From assembly GCF_029760955.1 (NCBI RefSeq), contig NZ_CP121682.1, positions 3,348,001-3,412,000 of the forward strand: a DNA stretch of 64,000 bases, read 5' to 3'. Made by a program: the position numbers and the translations under genes. The notes beneath the pieces were generated by a model. It was given only the letters and a program-made list of their open reading frames with translations. It did not search any database and was not told where the DNA came from. Shown here piece by piece: positions 37,250 through 47,480 of the stretch. Every line of letters begins with the position of its first letter. Position 1 is the stretch's first letter. This DNA comes from Streptomyces cathayae. GTDB lineage: Bacteria; Actinomycetota; Actinomycetes; Streptomycetales; Streptomycetaceae.

Positions 37250-38464
37250 ATGCCCCCCTTCGATGTCCCCGAGGGCGATCCCTTCGGCCCGCACAATCTG
37301 CCGTACGGCGTGTTCTCTCCCCCCGGCTCGACCGAGCAGAGGGTGGGCGTCCGGCTCGGCGATCACGTCCTCGACGCCGGAGCGGCAGCACACGCCCTGG
37401 GCTCCCCGTACGCCTCCCTGCTCGCCCGCCCGACCCTCAACCCGCTGCTGGCGGCGGGCCGGACGGCCTGGTCCGACGTGCGGCGGGCGCTCACCGCCTG
37501 GGTGACCGTCCCGGCGCACCGGGAGACCGTCGGGCCGCTGTTCCACCCGCTGTCCTCGGTGACCCTGCACCTCCCCTTCGACGTCGCGGACTACGTCGAC
37601 TTCTACGCCTCCGAGAACCACGCACGGAACGTCGGCCGGATCTTCCGCCCCGACGCGGCCGACTCCCTCACCCCGAACTGGAAGCACCTGCCGATCGGTT
37701 ACCACGGCCGTTCCGGCACGGTGGTGGTGTCCGGCACGGAGGTCGTACGGCCCTCGGGGCAGCGCAAGGCGCCGGCCGACCCGGCCCCGGTCTTCGGTCC
37801 GTCGGTCCGGCTGGACATCGAGGCCGAGGTCGGCTTCGTGGTCGGGGCGCCGTCCGAGCGGGGCCGACCGGTACCGCTCGGCGACTTCCGTGACCACGTC
37901 TTCGGCCTCTGCCTCCTCAACGACTGGTCCGCACGCGACGTCCAGGCCTGGGAGTACGTCCCCCTCGGCCCGTTCCTCGGCAAGTCCTTCGCCACCTCGG
38001 TGTCGGCCTGGATCACCCCCCTGGACGCCCTGGAAGAGGCCCGGGTGGCGCCACCGCGGCGCACGCACGGGCTGCTGCCGTACCTGGACGACACGGACGA
38101 GGAACCCGGCGGTTACGACCTGCGGATCTCCGTGGCCGTCAACGGCCACGTCGTCTCCGAGCCCCCCTTCTCCACCATGTACTGGACGGCCGCCCAGCAG
38201 CTCGCCCACATGACCGTGAACGGCGCCTCCCTGCGCACCGGCGACCTCTACGGCTCCGGCACGGTGAGCGGCCCCACCGAGCGGGAGCGCGGGTCCCTGC
38301 TGGAACTGACGTGGAACGGGCGGGACGCCCTCGAACTCCCCGACGGCAAGCGGACGTTCCTGGAGGACGGCGACGTGGTGACGCTGTCGGCCTGGGCCCC
38401 GGGACCGGACGGTGTCCGGGTCGGCCTCGGCGAGGTCACGGGGCGGGTGACGCCCGCGGGCTGA
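37250..38464 (+). CDS. fahA: Fumarylacetoacetase
   Basis: Hydrolyses 4-fumarylacetoacetate to fumarate and acetoacetate, the last step of tyrosine/homogentisate breakdown. 404 aa with the N-terminal SH3-like domain (NLPYGVFSPPGSTEQRVGVR) and the catalytic domain. Signatures include DFYASENHARNVGR, the active-site WKHLPIGYHGRSG, the metal ligands in LDIEAEVGFV, LLNDWSARDVQAWEY and the GTVSGP end. Homogentisate dioxygenase is not adjacent. ATG 37250 chosen because GAGGCAG precedes it and the family begins here. Confidence 0.93.
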   Translation: MPPFDVPEGDPFGPHNLPYGVFSPPGSTEQRVGVRLGDHVLDAGAAAHALGSPYASLLARPTLNPLLAAGRTAWSDVRRALTAWVTVPAHRETVGPLFHPLSSVTLHLPFDVADYVDFYASENHARNVGRIFRPDAADSLTPNWKHLPIGYHGRSGTVVVSGTEVVRPSGQRKAPADPAPVFGPSVRLDIEAEVGFVVGAPSERGRPVPLGDFRDHVFGLCLLNDWSARDVQAWEYVPLGPFLGKSFATSVSAWITPLDALEEARVAPPRRTHGLLPYLDDTDEEPGGYDLRISVAVNGHVVSEPPFSTMYWTAAQQLAHMTVNGASLRTGDLYGSGTVSGPTERERGSLLELTWNGRDALELPDGKRTFLEDGDVVTLSAWAPGPDGVRVGLGEVTGRVTPAG

Positions 38465-38490
38465 CCCGGCGACCGGGCCGGGCCGATCCC

Positions 38491-38508
38491 GTTAATTCCG
38501 TTAATTCC
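38491..38508. repeat. 9-bp direct repeat GTTAATTCC
   Basis: Two adjacent copies of GTTAATTCC form a small AT-rich island in the 228-bp gap between fumarylacetoacetase and the M56 gene. It could belong to the promoter of the M56 gene. Confidence 0.5.
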
Positions 38509-38692
38509 GTCGATCCCGGTGATCTCGGGGGTGCCTCCCGCAGGGTGTCCTTCCGCGCGCCCTCCGATCTTCGTCGCCCCCCTGCCTCACACCGCCCTTC
38601 GCCGTCATACTTGGTGCCGGGCGGTGTGCGGCTCCCGCACGTCCCGCACGATCCGAAGTCCCCTTCCGCCGACAGGATCCGGAACCCTTGGC

Positions 38693-39631
38693 ATGACCTT
38701 CTGCCTGCTCCTGCTGAGCGTTGTCGCCGTGACGGCCGCCGGACCCGTCCCCCGCGCGCTGACCCGGGCCGACTGGCCGGAGCGGGAACCGGTGGTCGCC
38801 CTGTGGGTCTGGCAGTGCCTCGTCGCCACGGTCCTGCTGTGCTGCGTGACCGCCCTCACCCTGGGCGCCGCGGCCGTCTTCGGCACCGTCCGCGCCCAGC
38901 TCTTCGCGCCGGCCCCGCCCGCGGTGACCGCGGCGTACGACCTGTCCGCCGCCCCGCCGTGGACGGCCGCCCTCACCCTGCTGCTGGCCTGCGGTGCCGC
39001 CTGGACCACGGCCATGCTCGTACGGGAGCTGGTCGACGCCCGCCGTCGCCGCGCCCAGGCCCGCGCCCACCTGCTGGAGCGCGCCCCCGACCTGCCCGCC
39101 GGTCTCCCCGCCGCCCGCGGCCCTCTGCTGGTGCTGGAGGACGAGTACCCCGACGCCTGGTGGATGCCGGGCAGCCCGCCCCAGCTGATCGTCACCACCG
39201 GTGCCCTGCGCCGCCTCACCGACCACCAGATCGACGCCGTCCTCACCCACGAACGCGGCCACGCCCACGCCCATCACGACTGGCTGCTGCACCTCTCCAC
39301 CGCTCTGGCCACCGGCTTCCCCCGCATCCCGCTGTTCACCCACTTCTGCGACCAGACCCACCGCCTGGTCGAACTGGCCGCCGACGACACCGCCTCCCGC
39401 CGCTGCGGCCACCTGACCACGGCACTGGCGCTGATCGAGCTCAACCAGCACCGTGGCGTCCTGTCCTGCGCCTCCAGCCACCGCCTGCTCGGCGAGCGTG
39501 TCGACCGCCTGCTGAAGCCCCCACCCCGCCTCGGCCGCCGTGACCGCGCCCTGACGACGACGGCGGCGGCCCTGGTCCCGCTCCTCCCCCTGCTGATCAC
39601 CTTCGCCCCGGGCCTCACCGCCCTGCCCTAG
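38693..39631 (+). CDS. M56-family (BlaR1-like) membrane metallopeptidase
   Basis: 312 aa. Three or four membrane helices (residues 1-20, 38-65, 90-112 and 285-310) surround a cytoplasmic zinc-protease domain with HExxH in LTHERGHAHAHHDW (His186, Glu187, His190) and the third-ligand region ELAADDTA. It lacks the penicillin-binding sensor domain of BlaR1, and no BlaI-type repressor gene is adjacent, so its target is unknown. The start has only a weak ribosome site. Confidence 0.85.
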   Translation: MTFCLLLLSVVAVTAAGPVPRALTRADWPEREPVVALWVWQCLVATVLLCCVTALTLGAAAVFGTVRAQLFAPAPPAVTAAYDLSAAPPWTAALTLLLACGAAWTTAMLVRELVDARRRRAQARAHLLERAPDLPAGLPAARGPLLVLEDEYPDAWWMPGSPPQLIVTTGALRRLTDHQIDAVLTHERGHAHAHHDWLLHLSTALATGFPRIPLFTHFCDQTHRLVELAADDTASRRCGHLTTALALIELNQHRGVLSCASSHRLLGERVDRLLKPPPRLGRRDRALTTTAAALVPLLPLLITFAPGLTALP

Positions 39632-39689
39632 GCGTACCGGCCCGCAAGGCCGGGGACGCGGCCGGGACCAGGACCTGTCCTGCGCTGGA

Positions 39690-41729
39690 CTACATCCAGT
39701 CGTCCGGCTCCGGTTCGGCGTCCATCTCCGGCCAGTCGTCCATCTCCGGTTCGGCGTCCGTCTCCGGCCAGTCGTCCGGCGCGGAACCGCCGTCGTCCGC
39801 AGCCGCGCCCTGCGCCCCGGCCCGGACCTCGGCCCCCTGCCGCCCGTCCAGCTCCGCCAGCGCCGCCAGTACGCCCTCCCCGTACGTCGCGAGCTTCTTC
39901 TCGCCCACCCCGCTGATCCCGCCGAGCTCGGCCACCGAACCGGGCCGGACCGTGACGATCTCCCGGAGCGTGGCGTCGTGGAAGATGACGTACGCGGGGA
40001 CACCCTGCTCGCGGGCCTGCTCGGCACGCCAGGCGCGCAGCGCCTCGAAGGCCGGCACGAGTTCCTCGGGCAGCTCGGCCGCAGCGGCCTTGGCCTTGCC
40101 CCGCCCGGAGCCCGACGACCCCGAGGAGCCCGACCGGGAAGTCACCGGCTTCTTCGGCTCCTTGCGCAGCGGCACCTCACGCTCCCGGCGCAGCACCGCC
40201 CCGCTGGCCTCGGTCAGCACCAGCGTGCCGTAGTCGCCCTCGACCGCCAGCAGCCCCTGGGCCAGCAACTGCCGGACCACGCCCCGCCACTCGCCCTCGC
40301 TGAGGTCCTCGCCGATCCCGAACACGGACAGCTGGTCGTGGTCGAACTGGATGACCTTGGCGGTGCGCTTCCCCAGCAGGATGTCGACGATCTGCACCGT
40401 GCCGAACTTCTGCCCGCGCTCCCGCTTCAGCCGGACCACCGCCGACAGCACCTTCTGGGCCGCGACGGTGCCGTCCCAGGTCTCCGGCGGGGTGAGGCAG
40501 GTGTCGCAGTTGCCGCAGCCCGCCGGGGCGTCGTCGTCCTGGCCGAAGTAGGCCAGGAGCCGGGAACGCCGGCACCCGGCCGTCTCGCACAGGGCGAGCA
40601 TCGCGTCCAGGTGCTGGGCGGCCCGCCGCCGGAAGGCCTCGTCCCCCTCGCCGGAGTGGATCAGCTTGCGCTGCTGCACGACGTCGTTCAGTCCGTACGC
40701 CATCCAGGCCGTGGACGGCAGCCCGTCACGGCCGGCGCGGCCCGTCTCCTGGTAGTAGCCCTCGACGGACTTGGGCAGGTCGAGATGGGCGACGAACCGG
40801 ACGTCCGGCTTGTCGATGCCCATCCCGAAGGCGATGGTCGCCACCACGACCAGGCCGTCCTCCCGGAGGAAACGGGCCTGGTGCGCGGCGCGCGTCCCCG
40901 CGTCCAGCCCCGCGTGGTAGGGCACCGCCTCGATGCCGTTGCGGCTGAGGAACTCGGCTGTCTTCTCGACGGAGTTGCGGGAGAGGCAGTAGACGATGCC
41001 CGCGTCGCCGGCGTGCTCCTCGCGCAGGAAGCCCAGCAGCTGCTTCTTGGGGTCGGCCTTCGGAACGATCCGGTACTGGATGTTGGGCCGGTCGAAGCTC
41101 GCCACGAAGTGCCGGGCGTCCGGCATGGCCAGCCGCTCGGTGATCTCCCGGTGCGTGGCGTGCGTGGCCGTCGCGGTGAGCGCGATCCGGGGCACGTCCG
41201 GCCAGCGCTCCCCGAGCAGGGACAGCGTGAGGTAGTCCGGCCGGAAGTCGTGTCCCCACTGGGACACGCAGTGCGCCTCGTCGATCGCGAAGACGGAGAT
41301 CTTCCCCCGCGAGAGCAGCTCCAGCGAACTGTCCAGCCGCAGCCGCTCCGGCGCGAGGTACAACAGGTCCAGCTCGCCCGCCAGGAACTCGGCCTCCACC
41401 ACCCGGCGCTCGTCGAAGTCCTGCGTGGAGTTCATGAACCCGGCGCGCACACCGAGCGCCCGCAGCGCGTCCACCTGGTCCTGCATCAACGCGATCAGCG
41501 GGGAGACGACGACTCCCGTACCCGGTCTGACCAGGGCCGGAATCTGGTAGCACAGGGACTTGCCGCCACCGGTCGGCATGAGGACCACGGCGTCCCCGCC
41601 CGCGATCACATGCTCGATCACCGCTTCCTGCTCACCGCGGAAGGCCTCGAACCCGAACACCCGCCGCAGCGCCGCCAGCGCCTCGCTCTCCATCACTGCC
41701 ATCCCGCCACTACCGCCCGTTCCGCCCAT
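39690..41729 (-). CDS. recQ: ATP-dependent DNA helicase RecQ
   Basis: 3'-5' helicase for recombination and repair. 679 aa from the ATG at 41729, which follows GGGGGGCGGG. Walker A MPTGGGKS (51-58), DEAH (150-153), the aromatic-rich loop in [19 protein letters not shown], a zinc-binding Cys set ending CGNCDTC, a winged-helix region and a C-terminal HRDC domain ([20 protein letters not shown]). Upstream in-frame codons encode only a 9-bp tandem repeat. The tail carries 12-residue acidic repeats, [12 protein letters not shown] and [12 protein letters not shown], then DDWM. Confidence 0.93.
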   Translation of the reverse strand: MGGTGGSGGMAVMESEALAALRRVFGFEAFRGEQEAVIEHVIAGGDAVVLMPTGGGKSLCYQIPALVRPGTGVVVSPLIALMQDQVDALRALGVRAGFMNSTQDFDERRVVEAEFLAGELDLLYLAPERLRLDSSLELLSRGKISVFAIDEAHCVSQWGHDFRPDYLTLSLLGERWPDVPRIALTATATHATHREITERLAMPDARHFVASFDRPNIQYRIVPKADPKKQLLGFLREEHAGDAGIVYCLSRNSVEKTAEFLSRNGIEAVPYHAGLDAGTRAAHQARFLREDGLVVVATIAFGMGIDKPDVRFVAHLDLPKSVEGYYQETGRAGRDGLPSTAWMAYGLNDVVQQRKLIHSGEGDEAFRRRAAQHLDAMLALCETAGCRRSRLLAYFGQDDDAPAGCGNCDTCLTPPETWDGTVAAQKVLSAVVRLKRERGQKFGTVQIVDILLGKRTAKVIQFDHDQLSVFGIGEDLSEGEWRGVVRQLLAQGLLAVEGDYGTLVLTEASGAVLRREREVPLRKEPKKPVTSRSGSSGSSGSGRGKAKAAAAELPEELVPAFEALRAWRAEQAREQGVPAYVIFHDATLREIVTVRPGSVAELGGISGVGEKKLATYGEGVLAALAELDGRQGAEVRAGAQGAAADDGGSAPDDWPETDAEPEMDDWPEMDAEPEPDDWM
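39712..39783. repeat. 36-bp tandem repeat at the 3' end of recQ
   Basis: Two 36-bp units (39712-39747, 39748-39783) plus a partial third at 39690 encode the 12-residue acidic repeat of the RecQ tail. The unit preserves the frame. Confidence 0.8.
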
Positions 41730-41779
41730 CGTCCCGCCCCCCGTACACCGCGCTCGTTCACTCTCGGTCACTACGTCCG

Positions 41780-41842
41780 CTGCACCCACTGCACCCAGTG
41801 TGCCCGCTGTGTCCACTGCACCCGCTGTGTCCACCGTGCCCA
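41780..41842. repeat. 9-bp tandem repeat upstream of recQ
   Basis: Seven consecutive 9-bp units of the type CTG(C/T)(A/G)(C/T)CC(A/G) fill 41780-41842. They are in frame with recQ, and a longer start would give a [23 protein letters not shown] N-terminus, which I consider unlikely to be translated. Confidence 0.7.
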
Positions 41843-41900
41843 CGATAGGTGCCCGCACCGACACCCCCGGAGTTGTCCACAGGCCCCGTCGGCCCGTCCC

Positions 41901-41961
41901 CGCCGACGACAGGGCGGCCCGGCACCCCCCGAGCGGGTGCCGGGCCGCCCTGTCGTCGGCG
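41901..41961. terminator. Perfect 25-bp hairpin at the end of the nuo operon
   Basis: Arms 41901-41925 and 41937-41961 match perfectly over 25 bp with an 11-base loop. The hairpin begins nine bases after the nuoN stop and separates nuoN from recQ, whose transcript reads away from it. It should end the 16-kb nuo transcript. Confidence 0.85.
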
Positions 41962-41969
41962 GAGCCCGG

Positions 41970-43619
41970 TCAGCGCACGAACACTCCCGCGTCGCCCGCC
42001 AGCTCCAGGAAGTACTGCGGTGCCACACCGAGCACCACCGTGACCACCACGCCCACTGCGATCGCCGTCATCGTCAGCGGCGACGGCACCGCGACGGTCG
42101 GGCCCTCGGGCCGCGGCTCACTGAAGAACATCAGGACGATCACCCGGATGTAGAAGAACGCCGCGATCGCCGACGCGATCACACCGACCACGACCAGCGG
42201 CACCGCGCCGCCCTCCGCCGCCGCCTTGAACACGGCGAACTTCCCGGCGAAGCCGGAGGTCAGCGGAATGCCCGCGAAGGCGAGCAGGAACACCGCGAAC
42301 ACCGCCGCCACCAGGGGTGAACGGCGGCCGAGCCCCGCCCACTTGGACAGGTGCGTCGCCTCGCCCCCGGCGTCCCGCACCAGCGTCACCACCGCGAACG
42401 CGCCGATCGTCACGAACGAGTACGCCGCCAGGTAGAAGAGGACGGACGAGATGCCGGACGGCGTGGTCGCGATGACACCCGCGAGGATGAAACCCGCGTG
42501 CGAGATCGCCGAGTACGCCAGCAGCCGCTTGATGTCGGTCTGGGTGATCGCCAGGATCGCGCCGCCCAGCATGGTGACGATGGCCACGGCCCACATGACC
42601 GGCCGCCAGTCCCAGCGCAGACCGGGGAGCAGAACGTACAGCACCCGCAGCAGGGCGCCGAACGCCGCCACCTTGGTCGCCGCCGCCATCAGGCCCGTCA
42701 CCGGGGTGGGCGCGCCCTGGTACACGTCCGGCGTCCACATGTGGAAGGGGACGGCACCGACCTTGAACAGCAGGCCCATGATCAGCAGTCCCGCGCCCAC
42801 CAGCAGCAGCACGTCGTTGCCCATGGTGTTGACGAGGGCCGGGTCGACCTCCGGGATCGTGCCGTCGACGACCTGCGCGATCCTCGCGTACGACATCGAG
42901 CCCGCGTAGCCGTACAGCAGCGCGATGCCGAAGAGGAGGAACGCGGAGGCGAACGAGCCGAGCAGGAAGTACTTGACCGCGGCCTCCTGCGAGACGAGCC
43001 GCTTGCGGCGGGCCAGCGCGCAGAGCAGGTACAGCGGGAGGGAGAGGACCTCCAGGGCCACGAAGAGCGTCACCAGGTCGTTGGCCGCCGGGAAGACCAG
43101 CATGCCGGCGACGGCGAAGAGCAGCAGCGGGAACACCTCGGTGGTGGTGAACCCGGCCTTGACGGCCTGCTTCTCGTTCTCGCTGCCCGGCACGGCCGAG
43201 GCCTGCGCGGCGAACGAGTCGACGCGGTTGCCCTGCTCCTCCGGGTCGAGCCTGCGCTCGGCGAAGGTGAACAGGCCGACCAGGGCCGTCAGCAGGATCG
43301 TGCCCTGCAGGAACAGGGCCGGGCCGTCGACGGCGATCGCGCCCATCGCCGCGATGCCCGCCCTGGTCGTGCCGTACCCGTCGGCCGCGAGCGCCACCAC
43401 CGCGGCGAACGCGGAGACCAGGGCGGCCGTCGCGACGAACATCTGTGCGTAGTAACGGAACTTGCGCGGTACGAAGCCCTCGACCAGGATCCCGACGACC
43501 GCCGCGCCGACGATGATCATGATGGGGGCGAGCTGGGCGTACTCGATCTTCGGCGCGTCGATCTTCGAGATCGGATCGGCCGCCGTTGTCCACAGGCTGT
43601 GGACGACTGATGCGCTCAC
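41970..43619 (-). CDS. nuoN: NADH-quinone oxidoreductase subunit N
   Basis: Antiporter-like membrane subunit of complex I (549 aa, with about 14 helices). Characteristic parts are FVALEVLSLPLYLLCALARR with the channel glutamate, GLLFKVGAVPFHMWTPDVYQ, and KRLLAYSAISHAGFILAGV. A loop at about 130-160 (NRVDSFAAQASAVPGSENEK) is longer than in E. coli. GTG start overlaps the nuoM stop (GTGA). It is the last gene of the operon. Confidence 0.96.
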   Translation of the reverse strand: MSASVVHSLWTTAADPISKIDAPKIEYAQLAPIMIIVGAAVVGILVEGFVPRKFRYYAQMFVATAALVSAFAAVVALAADGYGTTRAGIAAMGAIAVDGPALFLQGTILLTALVGLFTFAERRLDPEEQGNRVDSFAAQASAVPGSENEKQAVKAGFTTTEVFPLLLFAVAGMLVFPAANDLVTLFVALEVLSLPLYLLCALARRKRLVSQEAAVKYFLLGSFASAFLLFGIALLYGYAGSMSYARIAQVVDGTIPEVDPALVNTMGNDVLLLVGAGLLIMGLLFKVGAVPFHMWTPDVYQGAPTPVTGLMAAATKVAAFGALLRVLYVLLPGLRWDWRPVMWAVAIVTMLGGAILAITQTDIKRLLAYSAISHAGFILAGVIATTPSGISSVLFYLAAYSFVTIGAFAVVTLVRDAGGEATHLSKWAGLGRRSPLVAAVFAVFLLAFAGIPLTSGFAGKFAVFKAAAEGGAVPLVVVGVIASAIAAFFYIRVIVLMFFSEPRPEGPTVAVPSPLTMTAIAVGVVVTVVLGVAPQYFLELAGDAGVFVR

Positions 43620-45187
43620 TTGGCCGCCTCCACCTCGGGCTGGGGGTCCTTCTTCTGTACGTCGGACATGGTGTGCTGCACCGCCGGGTTCACGATGTCC
43701 GTGACGGGCTTCGGGTAGACGCCCAGGAAGACCAGCAGCACGATCAGCGGCGCGGCCACGGCGATCTCACGCACCCTCAGGTCGGGCATCCTGGCGAGCT
43801 CCGGCTTGAGGGGGCCCGTCATCGTCCGCTGGTAGAGGACCAGGACGTAGAGCGCGGCGAGCACGATGCCGAAGGTGGCGACGACACCGATCACCGGGTA
43901 GCGCGTGAACGTGCCGACCAGGACCAGGAACTCGCTGACGAACGGCGCCAGCCCCGGCAGCGACAGCGTGGCCAGGCCGCCGATCAGGAACGTGCCGGCG
44001 AGGACCGGCGCGACCTTCTGCACACCGCCGTAGTCGGCGATGAGCCGGGAGCCGCGCCGCGAGATCAGGAACCCGGCCACCAGCAGCAGGACGGCGGTCG
44101 AGATCCCGTGGTTGACCATGTAGAGCGTCGCCCCGGACTGGCCCTGGCTGGTCATCGCGAAGATGCCCATGACGATGAAGCCGAAGTGCGAGATCGACGC
44201 GTACGCGATCAGCCGCTTGATGTCACGCTGGCCCACCGCGAGCAGCGCCCCGTAGATGACGCTGATGACGGCCAGCACCATGATCACGGGCGTCGCCCAC
44301 TTGCTGGCCTCCGGGAACAGCTGGAGGCAGAAGCGCAGCATCGCGAAGGTGCCCACCTTGTCCACGACGGCCGTGATGAGCACGGCGACCGGAGCGGTGG
44401 ACTCCTGCATGGCGTTGGGCAGCCAGGTGTGCAGCGGCCACATCGGCGCCTTCACCGCGAAGGCGAGGAAGAACCCGAGGAACAGCCAGCGCTCGGTGCT
44501 CGTCGACATCTCGAGCGAGCCGTTGGCCCGCGCCTCGGCGATCTCCGTGAGGGAGAAGTTCCCCGCGACCACGTACAGCCCGATCACCGCGGCCAGCATG
44601 ACCAGACCGCCGGCCAGGTTGTAGAGCAGGAACTTCACCGCCGCGTAGGAACGCTGCGTCGTGGCCGCCTGCTCGCCGTGCTCGTGGGCCCGGTCCCCGA
44701 AGCCGCCGATCAGGAAGTACAGCGGGATCAGCATGGCTTCGAAGAAGATGTAGAAGAGGAAGACGTCGGTGGCCTCGAAGGAGAGGATCACCATCGCCTC
44801 GACGGCCAGGATCAGGGCGAAGAAGCCCTGCGTCGGCCGCCACCGCCTGCTCCCCGTTTCCAGGGGGTCGGCGTCGTGCCAGCCCGCGAGGATGATGAAC
44901 GGGATCAGCAGGGCGGTCAGCGCGATCAGCGCGACCCCGATGCCGTCCACCCCGAGCTCGTAGCGGACGCCGAAGTCCGCGATCCAGGCGTGCGATTCGG
45001 TGAGCTGGTAGCGGTCGCCGCCCGGGTCGAAGCGCACCAGGACGACGATCGCCAGCGCCAGGGTGGCGATCGAGACCAGCAGGGCCAGCCACTTGGCGAC
45101 CGTGCGTTTCGCGGCCGGCACGGCGGCCGTGGCGATCGCCCCGATGGCCGGGAGCGCCGCCGTCGCTGTCAGCAGAGGAAAGGACAT
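43616..45187 (-). CDS. nuoM: NADH-quinone oxidoreductase subunit M
   Basis: Antiporter-like proton-channel subunit (523 aa). The conserved glutamate lies in FYIFFEAMLIPLYFLIGGFG and the channel lysine/histidine region in PMWPLHTWLPNAMQESTAPV and KRLIAYASISHFGFIV. ATG start lies five bases after the nuoL stop. Member of the complete operon; compare the divergent paralogue at 1-1001. Confidence 0.96.
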   Translation of the reverse strand: MSFPLLTATAALPAIGAIATAAVPAAKRTVAKWLALLVSIATLALAIVVLVRFDPGGDRYQLTESHAWIADFGVRYELGVDGIGVALIALTALLIPFIILAGWHDADPLETGSRRWRPTQGFFALILAVEAMVILSFEATDVFLFYIFFEAMLIPLYFLIGGFGDRAHEHGEQAATTQRSYAAVKFLLYNLAGGLVMLAAVIGLYVVAGNFSLTEIAEARANGSLEMSTSTERWLFLGFFLAFAVKAPMWPLHTWLPNAMQESTAPVAVLITAVVDKVGTFAMLRFCLQLFPEASKWATPVIMVLAVISVIYGALLAVGQRDIKRLIAYASISHFGFIVMGIFAMTSQGQSGATLYMVNHGISTAVLLLVAGFLISRRGSRLIADYGGVQKVAPVLAGTFLIGGLATLSLPGLAPFVSEFLVLVGTFTRYPVIGVVATFGIVLAALYVLVLYQRTMTGPLKPELARMPDLRVREIAVAAPLIVLLVFLGVYPKPVTDIVNPAVQHTMSDVQKKDPQPEVEAAK

Positions 45188-45192
45188 CGGTA

Positions 45193-47166
45193 TCAGACCG
45201 CCCTCATCAGCAGGGTCGCGGCGACCAGGACCACCGCGCCGCCGAACATCGAGACCGCATACGACCGCGCGAAGCCGTTCTGCAGCTTGCGCATCCGTCC
45301 GGACAGACCGCCGAACGCGGCCGCCGTCCCGTTGACGACCCCGTCGACCAGGGTGTGGTCGACGTACACCAGCGAACGCGTGAGGTGCTCGCCGCCGCGG
45401 ACCAGGACCACATGGTTGAAGTCGTCCTGGAGCAGGTCGCGCCGGGCGGCCCGGGTGAGCAGCGAGCCGCGCGGGGCGACGGCCGGGACCGGGCGGCGCC
45501 CGTACTGGCCCCAGGCGACCGCCACGCCGACGACCATCACGGCCACCGTGGCCACCGTGACCGTCAGGGGGCTGATCGGCGCGTGGCCGTGGTCGTACCC
45601 GGTGACGGGCTCCAGCCAGTTCAGGAACCGGTCGCCGATGCCGAAGACCGCGCCGGCGAACACCGAACCGAAGGCGAGCACGATCATCGGAATGGTCATG
45701 CTCTTCGGCGACTCGTGCGGGCTGGGCGGGGTGTACTCGCCGCGCGTCTCGGCGGCGGGCTCCACGTCCGGGGCGGCCGGGGACGGCGTCGGGGCGTTGC
45801 GCCAGCGTTCCTCGCCGAAGAACGTCATCAGCATCACGCGCGTCATGTAGTACGCGGTGATGGCGGCACCCAGCAGGGCCGCGCCGCCGAGGATCCAGCC
45901 CTCGGTGCCGCCCTTGGCGAAGGCCGCCTCGATGATCTTGTCCTTGGAGAAGAAGCCGGACAGGCCCGGGAAGCCGATGATCGCGAGGTACCCGAGGCCG
46001 AAGGTGACGAAGGTGACCGGCATGTACGTGCGCAGTCCGCCGTAGCGGCGCATGTCGACCTCGTCGTTCATGCCGTGCATGACCGAACCGGCGCCGAGGA
46101 ACAGGCCGGCCTTGAAGAAGCCGTGCGTCACCAGGTGCATGATCGCGAAGACGTAGCCGATGGGGCCGAGTCCCGCCGCGAGCACCATGTAGCCGATCTG
46201 CGACATCGTCGAACCGGCCAGCGCCTTCTTGATGTCGTCCTTCGCGCAACCGACGATCGCACCGAACAGCAGCGTGACCGCGCCGACGACGGTGACGACC
46301 AGCTGTGCGTCGGGGGCGCCGTTGAAGATGGCCCCGGAGCGGACGATCAGGTAGACGCCCGCCGTGACCATGGTCGCGGCGTGGATCAGGGCCGAGACCG
46401 GGGTCGGGCCCTCCATCGCGTCCCCGAGCCAGGACTGCAGCGGCACCTGGGCGGACTTGCCGCAGGCCGCGAGCAGCAGCATGAGGGCGATCACGGTGAG
46501 CTTGCCCTCGCTCGCGTCACCGGCGAGCCCGGCCTCCCCGTGGGTGCCGAGCACCGGCCCGAAGGCGAAGGTGCCGAACCACAGGAACATCAGCATGATC
46601 CCGATCGACAGACCCATGTCGCCGACGCGGTTGACCAGGAAGGCCTTCTTCGCCGCGGTCGCGGCGCTGGGCTTGTGCTGCCAGAAACCGATCAGCAGGT
46701 AGGAGGCGAGGCCGACGCCCTCCCAGCCCAGGTACAGCAGCAGGTAGTTGTCGGCGAGGACGAGGATCAGCATCGCCGCGAGGAACAGGTTCAGATAGCC
46801 GAAGAAGCGGCGGCGCCGCTCGTCGTGCTCCATGTACCCGATCGAGTACAGGTGGATGAGCGAGCCGACGCCGGTGATCAGCAGGACGAACGTCATCGAC
46901 AGCTGGTCGAGCTGGAAGGCGATGTCCGCCTGGAAGCCCTCCACCGGGATCCAGCTGAACAGGTACTGCGTCAGGGTGCGGTCGGCGGCGGCGCTGCCCA
47001 GCATGTCGGTGAAGAGGACGAGGCCGATCACGAAGGACGCGGCGGCGAGCGCCGTGCCGATCCAGTGGCCGACGGCGTCCAGCCGGCGGCCGCCGCACAG
47101 CAGGACCACCGCTCCGAGCAGGGGCGCCGCCACCAGCAGCGCGATCAGATTCTCTGTGTTAGTCAC
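45193..47166 (-). CDS. nuoL: NADH-quinone oxidoreductase subunit L
   Basis: Largest membrane subunit, with the lateral helix that runs along the membrane arm (657 aa). Motifs: [58 protein letters not shown], and [20 protein letters not shown] start with GAGGGG upstream, 14 bases after nuoK. About 40 residues before the lateral helix are Pro/Glu-rich ([20 protein letters not shown]). Confidence 0.96.
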   Translation of the reverse strand: MTNTENLIALLVAAPLLGAVVLLCGGRRLDAVGHWIGTALAAASFVIGLVLFTDMLGSAAADRTLTQYLFSWIPVEGFQADIAFQLDQLSMTFVLLITGVGSLIHLYSIGYMEHDERRRRFFGYLNLFLAAMLILVLADNYLLLYLGWEGVGLASYLLIGFWQHKPSAATAAKKAFLVNRVGDMGLSIGIMLMFLWFGTFAFGPVLGTHGEAGLAGDASEGKLTVIALMLLLAACGKSAQVPLQSWLGDAMEGPTPVSALIHAATMVTAGVYLIVRSGAIFNGAPDAQLVVTVVGAVTLLFGAIVGCAKDDIKKALAGSTMSQIGYMVLAAGLGPIGYVFAIMHLVTHGFFKAGLFLGAGSVMHGMNDEVDMRRYGGLRTYMPVTFVTFGLGYLAIIGFPGLSGFFSKDKIIEAAFAKGGTEGWILGGAALLGAAITAYYMTRVMLMTFFGEERWRNAPTPSPAAPDVEPAAETRGEYTPPSPHESPKSMTIPMIVLAFGSVFAGAVFGIGDRFLNWLEPVTGYDHGHAPISPLTVTVATVAVMVVGVAVAWGQYGRRPVPAVAPRGSLLTRAARRDLLQDDFNHVVLVRGGEHLTRSLVYVDHTLVDGVVNGTAAAFGGLSGRMRKLQNGFARSYAVSMFGGAVVLVAATLLMRAV

Positions 47167-47180
47167 GGTCTACCGACCCC

Positions 47181-47480
47181 TCACAGCTTCATCAGGCTGG
47201 CGTCGTCGACCGAGGCCGAGTGGCGGGAACGGAACAGGGACACGATGATCGCCAGCCCGACCACGACCTCCGCCGCGGCGACGACCATCGTGAAGAAGGC
47301 GATGATCTGGCCGTCGAGGTTGCCGTGCATGCGGGAGAAGGCGACGAACGCGAGGTTGCAGGCGTTGAGCATGAGCTCGATGCACATGAAGAGGACGATC
47401 GCGTTGCGCCGGATGAGTACACCGGTGGCGCCGATCGTGAACAGCAGGGCGGCGAGGTACAGGTAGTTGACCGGGTTCAC
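47181..47480 (-). CDS. nuoK: NADH-quinone oxidoreductase subunit K
   Basis: 99-aa three-helix subunit of normal length, with the membrane glutamates in [17 protein letters not shown] and [20 protein letters not shown] start overlaps the nuoJ stop (GTGA). It lacks the Gly-Gly-Pro tail of the second copy at 2999-3478. Confidence 0.96.
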   Translation of the reverse strand: MNPVNYLYLAALLFTIGATGVLIRRNAIVLFMCIELMLNACNLAFVAFSRMHGNLDGQIIAFFTMVVAAAEVVVGLAIIVSLFRSRHSASVDDASLMKL

